Shown: positions 60,343-64,000 of the stretch, one piece after another | Layout: each line of letters starts with the position of its first letter | Numbering within the stretch: position 1 is the stretch's first letter | NCBI GenBank assembly: GCA_005880915.1 | Contig: VBIW01000049.1 | Location: 1 to 64,000 of the forward strand | Direction of reading: 5' to 3' | Source of the DNA: Chloroflexota bacterium | GTDB taxonomy: Bacteria; Chloroflexota; Dormibacteria; Dormibacterales; Dormibacteraceae | DNA length: 64,000 bases | Notes under the pieces: model-generated | The model's input: only the letters and a program-made list of their open reading frames with translations | What the model was told of the DNA's origin: nothing | Databases searched by the model: none | Made by a program: the position numbers and the translations under genes

Positions 60343-61197
60343 GTGGTGAGGGCGGTGGGCACGCAGAGTGAGGGTCGACCGTGGGCCGCCTTGCTCCGCA
60401 CTCCGCGCTACGAGATCTTCCCGACCGACGACGTGCTCGACGTGGTCGCCCGTCACGTGCCGAAAGAAGTCACGATCACCGTCACGGCCTCGCCCCGCCG
60501 CGGCCTCCCCGCGACGGTGCAGCTCGCCATCCAGCTCGCTCGGCTCGGGTACACGGTCATCCCCCACCTGTCGGCCAGGCTGATCCGCGACCACGCGGAG
60601 CTGGGGCAGATCCTCGAGGCGATCAGGCCGGCCGGCATCCGCGGCATCTTCGTCGTGGCAGGCGATGCGCGCGAGCCTGCCGGTGATTTTCCCGACGCGC
60701 TTTCGCTGCTTGGCGCCCTGCCACCGGACCACGGCCTCGCCGAGATCGGCGTCACGGGCTATCCGGAGAGCCATCCGTTCATCCACGACGACGTCACGAT
60801 CCAGGCGATGTGGGACAAGCGCCGGTTCGCGACCTACATCGTCAGCAACATGAGCTTCGATCCTGAGGCCGTCAAGCGCTGGGTGGAGAGAGTTCGGCGG
60901 CGCGGCGTCGAGCTGCCTATCTACATCGGAATGGCGGGAGTGGCCGATCCGGCGCGGCTGCTGCGCCTGTCGACGAAGATCGGCGTCGCCGACGCTGCTC
61001 GATTTCTACGCGGTCACCCCAGCTGGTTGGCCCGCATGTTTCGGCCCGGCGGTTACGAGCCGGGACGATTCGTCAATGCGCTCATGCCAGACATCGCGCA
61101 AGCGGAGCGGCGCATTGCCGGCCTGCACGTGTTCACGTTCAACGAGATCGAGCCGACGGAGAGGTGGCGCCAGGACATGCTGCGGCGCCTCCAGTAG
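60343..61197 (+). CDS. Methylenetetrahydrofolate reductase-like protein
   Basis: The predicted protein has 284 aa. The frame opens at GTG 60319, but a promoter -10 box lies at 60325, so GTG 60343 (or 60346/60355) is more likely. MetF-type barrel motifs: KEVTITVTASPRRG, LGYTVIPHLSARLI, GIRGIFVVAGDAREPAGDFPDAL and EIGVTGYPESHP. The C-terminal half diverges from canonical MetF. It would oxidise methyl-THF to methylene-THF in the demethylation direction. Confidence 0.82.
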   Translation: MVRAVGTQSEGRPWAALLRTPRYEIFPTDDVLDVVARHVPKEVTITVTASPRRGLPATVQLAIQLARLGYTVIPHLSARLIRDHAELGQILEAIRPAGIRGIFVVAGDAREPAGDFPDALSLLGALPPDHGLAEIGVTGYPESHPFIHDDVTIQAMWDKRRFATYIVSNMSFDPEAVKRWVERVRRRGVELPIYIGMAGVADPARLLRLSTKIGVADAARFLRGHPSWLARMFRPGGYEPGRFVNALMPDIAQAERRIAGLHVFTFNEIEPTERWRQDMLRRLQ

Positions 61198-61214
61198 ATG
61201 AAGGAGAGGTTGCG

Positions 61215-62921
61215 ATGAAGGTTGAGTTTCCGACCGACCTCGAGATCGCGCGCAAGGCGCGAATGCTCCCGATGCCGGAGATCGCCGCCAGGATGGGGAT
61301 CGGTCCCCACCTGCTCGAGCCATACGGCCACGACGTGGCGAAGATCAAGCTCGAGGCGATCGACGAACTGCGCTCCAGGCCCAAAGCGAAGTACGTCGTA
61401 GTCTCGGCCGTCACGCCCACGCCCCTCGGTGAGGGCAAGACCACGACCACGGTCGGCCTCGGCGACGCGCTGGGCCACATCGGCAAGCGTGCGGTCATCG
61501 CGATCCGGCAACCGTCGATGGGCCCGACCTTCGGGATCAAGGGCGGCGCGGCGGGCGGCGGCTACAGCCAGGTCGTGCCGATGGAGCGCCTCAACCTGCA
61601 CCTTACCGGAGACTTCCACGCAGTCACCTCGGCGCACAACCTCCTTGCGGCGATGATCGACAACTACATCCACCACAGCTTGCGAGAGTTCCCGATCGAC
61701 CTGCACAGCATCACCTGGCGGCGCGTGCTCGATGTCAGCGACAGGGTGTTGCGCAACGTCGTCGTCGGGCTCGGCGCGCCGGAAGACGGCGTCGTGCGCC
61801 AGACGGGCTTCGACATCACAGCTGCCTCAGAGGTGATGGCCGTGCTCGCGCTGTCGACCTCGCTGCAGGACATGCGGCAGCGGCTCGGTCGGATGGTGAT
61901 CGGCCTGGCACGTGATGGGCGTCCCATCTCCGCGGACTCACTTCACGCCGGCGGCGCGATGACCGTTCTCATGCTCGACGCGATCAAGCCGAACCTTCTC
62001 CAGACGCTGGAGAACACGCCGGTGCTCGTCCATGCCGGCCCGTTCGGCAACATCGCCAACGGCGCGTCGTCGGTCCTGGCCGACATGGTGGGGATCCACT
62101 GCGGCGACTACGTCGTCACTGAGGCGGGCTTCGGCGCGGACATGGGGGCGGAACGGTTCTTCAACATCAAATGCAGGACATCGGGCCTGGCTCCCGACGC
62201 GGCGGTGATCGTGGCCACGGTGCGGGCGCTGAAAGTTCACTCGGGAAAGTACCGGGTCGTCGCGGGAAAGCCGTTGCCGCCTGAGCTGCTCAAGGAGAAC
62301 CCCGACGACGTGCTTGCAGGCGCGGCCAACCTACGCAAGCAGGTGGAGAACATCCAGATCCACGGCGTGACCCCTGTGGTCGCCATCAACTCATTCCCGG
62401 GCGATCATCCCTCCGAGCATCGCGCCATCCGCGAGCTTGCGGAGCATCTCGGCGTGCGCTCGGCGGTGTGCAACAACTTCGTCGAAGGGGGCAAGGGCGC
62501 CACCGAGCTGGCGGAGATGGTGGCAGCGGCGGCCGACGAGCCGAGCACTTTCCAGCTCCTGTACCCCGACGCCGCAACGCTGCGCGAGAAGATCGAGACC
62601 ATCGCGCTGCGGATCTACGGCGCCCGCGGCGTCGAGTACGACGCGGTCGCCGCCCGCCAGCTCGACGCCTACGAGGCGAGCGGGTTCGGCCGCCTCCCGG
62701 TGTGCATCGCCAAGACGCACCTCTCGATCTCGTCCGATCCGAAGCTCAAGGGGGCGCCGACAGGCTGGGTGCTGCCAGTGCGCGAGGTCCGGGCGTCGGT
62801 GGGGGCGGGTTTCATCTACCCGATCTGCGGCGAGATGCGCACCATGCCGGGCCTGCCGACGACCCCGATCGCGGCAAGCATCGACATCGACGTAAAGGGC
62901 AACATCCTGGGCCTAAGCTAG
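61215..62921 (+). CDS. fhs: Formate-tetrahydrofolate ligase
   Basis: The predicted protein has 568 aa from ATG 61215, 5 nt after AAGGAGAGG. Signature regions: IARKARMLPMPEIAARMGIGPHLLEPYGHDVAKI, VSAVTPTPLGEGKTTTTVGLGDAL (P-loop), RQPSMGPTFGIKGGAAGGGYSQVVPM, LTGDFHAVTSAHNLL and EAGFGADMGAERFFNIKCR. It interconverts formate plus ATP and formyl-THF; in a methyl-oxidising pathway it would yield ATP. It is downstream of the metF-like gene under the same promoter. Confidence 0.96.
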   Translation: MKVEFPTDLEIARKARMLPMPEIAARMGIGPHLLEPYGHDVAKIKLEAIDELRSRPKAKYVVVSAVTPTPLGEGKTTTTVGLGDALGHIGKRAVIAIRQPSMGPTFGIKGGAAGGGYSQVVPMERLNLHLTGDFHAVTSAHNLLAAMIDNYIHHSLREFPIDLHSITWRRVLDVSDRVLRNVVVGLGAPEDGVVRQTGFDITAASEVMAVLALSTSLQDMRQRLGRMVIGLARDGRPISADSLHAGGAMTVLMLDAIKPNLLQTLENTPVLVHAGPFGNIANGASSVLADMVGIHCGDYVVTEAGFGADMGAERFFNIKCRTSGLAPDAAVIVATVRALKVHSGKYRVVAGKPLPPELLKENPDDVLAGAANLRKQVENIQIHGVTPVVAINSFPGDHPSEHRAIRELAEHLGVRSAVCNNFVEGGKGATELAEMVAAAADEPSTFQLLYPDAATLREKIETIALRIYGARGVEYDAVAARQLDAYEASGFGRLPVCIAKTHLSISSDPKLKGAPTGWVLPVREVRASVGAGFIYPICGEMRTMPGLPTTPIAASIDIDVKGNILGLS

Positions 62922-62926
62922 TTGGT

Positions 62927-62973
62927 CCTCCCCATTCATGGGGAGGTGGCGCGCAGCGCCGGAGGGGCTCGCC
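62927..62973. repeat. Palindromic intergenic repeat
   Basis: CCTCCCCA-TTCA-TGGGGAGG (62927-62946) is directly followed by GGCGC-GCA-GCGCC (62948-62960) and GGAGGGG. The layout matches the tandem copies in the DUF1638 gene. It separates fhs from the dioxygenase gene and may also act as a terminator, although no U tract follows. Confidence 0.75.
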
Positions 62974-63011
62974 CGAATAGGAAAACCCCCCTTGGGGTAG
63001 GAATAGCCGAG

Positions 63012-63908
63012 ATGAAGACGCAGTCGATCGCGGCCAAGACCGGGATGGGCGCCGTCGATCTCGCCGTGACCGACGGCGAGACCGCGCTGCGCTTTTACCG
63101 CGACTACGTCGGCTTGAAGCCGCTCCCCTCCGAAGGAAACGAGATCCGGATGGGCGCCGGCAACCGCGAGCTGGTCGTGCTCCATCCGGGTGCGGAACGG
63201 GCTGTCGCACCCAAGACCTCCGGCCTCTACCACCTCGCCATCGTCTTGCCCGACCGGCGCGAGCTTGCCCGGGTGATCGCCCGGCTGGGCCGCCTCCGCT
63301 GGGACCAGTACCCGACCGACCATGTGATGACAAAGGCGAACTATCTCTGGGACCCGGACGGCAACGGGCTCGAGATCTACGTCGAGTCGCCCGAAGACGG
63401 AACGATGGGGATGGTCAACGGCACCTACGGGGCGTGGGACAAGGACGGCCGGCCGCGCTCAGGCCGCGACCCGATCGATCTCGAGGAGATGTTCAGCCAC
63501 CTGCGACCGGACGACCGGCTCGAAGAGCCGATGCCGGCCGGGACGAAGATGGGCCACGTCCACCTCCACGTCGCCGACGTGGACGAAGCCCTTCGCTTCT
63601 ATGTCGACCTGGTCGGATTCGATGTCATGGGTCAGATGCCAGGTGTTGGATTCATCTCGGCGGGCGGCTACCACCACCACCTCGGGCTGAACGAGTGGGC
63701 CGGCCACGGCGCGCGCCCGGCCCCGGCCGGTGCCGCGGGCTTGCGCCGCTTCACCATCGAGCTGCCGACCCAGCGCGACCTGGACGACGTCGTGAATCGC
63801 CTCGAGCACGTTGAGAACCGATTGAGCGAAGAGGCCGACGGTTTCGCCACGCTCGATCCTTCGGCTAACCACGTCCTGTTCCGAGTCGCCCGTGAGCCTA
63901 GCCCTTAG
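63012..63908 (+). CDS. VOC family dioxygenase/glyoxalase (CatE-like, two modules)
   Basis: The predicted protein has 298 aa from ATG 63012. Two vicinal-oxygen-chelate modules: MGAVDLAVTDGETALRFYRDYVGLKPL...GLYHLAIVLP...WDPDGNGLEIYVESPE, and GHVHLHVADVDEALRFYVDLVGFDV...GGYHHHLGLNEW. Candidate metal ligands are two His and one Glu. It resembles catechol-2,3-dioxygenase-like CatE proteins; substrate unknown. Confidence 0.85.
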   Translation: MKTQSIAAKTGMGAVDLAVTDGETALRFYRDYVGLKPLPSEGNEIRMGAGNRELVVLHPGAERAVAPKTSGLYHLAIVLPDRRELARVIARLGRLRWDQYPTDHVMTKANYLWDPDGNGLEIYVESPEDGTMGMVNGTYGAWDKDGRPRSGRDPIDLEEMFSHLRPDDRLEEPMPAGTKMGHVHLHVADVDEALRFYVDLVGFDVMGQMPGVGFISAGGYHHHLGLNEWAGHGARPAPAGAAGLRRFTIELPTQRDLDDVVNRLEHVENRLSEEADGFATLDPSANHVLFRVAREPSP

Positions 63909-64000
63909 TCCGGTCCGCGTCCGAAGGTGATCGTCGGTGCGATCGGCACGATGTCGCGATCGTCGGTCTTGACCAATTGCCAGCCGCCCTCATGAACTTT
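63905..64000 (-). CDS. C-terminus of HNH endonuclease/DUF222-like protein (runs off window end)
   Basis: The last 31 codons of a minus-strand gene read KVHEGGWQLVKTDDRDI...GRGPD and stop at 63905, overlapping the VOC gene stop. HEGGW near the C-terminus is typical of DUF222/HNH endonuclease proteins of actinobacteria-like genomes, which are often multicopy. The catalytic HNH would lie outside the window. Confidence 0.65.
   Translation of the reverse strand, partial: KVHEGGWQLVKTDDRDIVPIAPTITFGRGPD

Overview
The window is GC-rich chromosomal DNA with tightly packed genes. Stop-start overlaps of the form NTGA are very common, GTG and TTG starts are frequent, and many secreted proteins carry a lipobox. 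The gene set (ECF sigma/anti-sigma pair, IclR, PadR and HxlR regulators, OpuC and Fbp/Pot-type ABC systems, PPA1498-type phosphoesterase, LarC, ECF-type vitamin transporter, non-pyrrolysine MttB) fits a soil-type actinobacterial or Chloroflexota/Dormibacterota-like lineage. I cannot fix the phylum from sequence alone.

Layout. 1-3.4 kb: end of an IS481-type element, tRNA-Lys(CTT), and a PrgI/VirB4 pair that looks like a type IV secretion remnant. 3.4-6.8 kb: hydrolase, GlsB-like protein and a PadR-controlled drug exporter with a readable promoter/operator. 7-13 kb: ECF sigma, anti-sigma, membrane protein and a MacAB-like export operon. 13.5-18.1 kb: folB-larC-folD-methyltransferase-folC. 18-22 kb: mixed metabolic genes. 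22.2-26.4 kb: cobalamin uptake locus with two transcobalamin-like lipoproteins, a cobalamin riboswitch with an SD-sequestering hairpin, and ECF T, A-A and S subunits. 27-32 kb: flavoprotein oxidoreductase and a glycine betaine/choline-type OpuC transporter. 32-46.8 kb: lipoate ligase-like protein, MFS, acetyltransferases, acyl-CoA ligase, lipoproteins and a UPF1-like helicase. 46.9-63 kb: a corrinoid-dependent C1 region. It holds a non-Pyl MttB methyltransferase, a cyclodeaminase-like protein, a six-gene minus-strand operon (corrinoid protein, pterin-dependent methyltransferase, RACo-like reactivator, DUF1638, a small 'virulence factor' family protein, DinB-like protein), an IclR regulator, an ABC importer with a phosphoesterase, a MetF-like protein and formate-THF ligase.

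How it fits together. MttB would move a methyl group from a quaternary or tertiary amine (glycine betaine is a plausible substrate, and OpuC could import it) to the corrinoid protein. The pterin-binding methyltransferase would pass it to THF, the MetF-like protein and FolD would oxidise it, and Fhs would recover ATP as formate is released. The RACo-like ferredoxin/ASKHA protein would reactivate the corrinoid, and the riboswitch locus would supply B12. A 17-bp palindrome (GTTGCGCANNGNSCRAC) occurs twice at iclR and once over the metF-fhs promoter, tying the two halves into one predicted IclR regulon.

Structures not explained by genes include a two-copy MITE family with 49-bp terminal inverted repeats (one copy abuts the corrinoid gene start codon), a palindromic repeat family that has entered coding sequence, two genes whose conserved N-termini require CTG starts in CTGA overlaps, and a leaderless PadR promoter.
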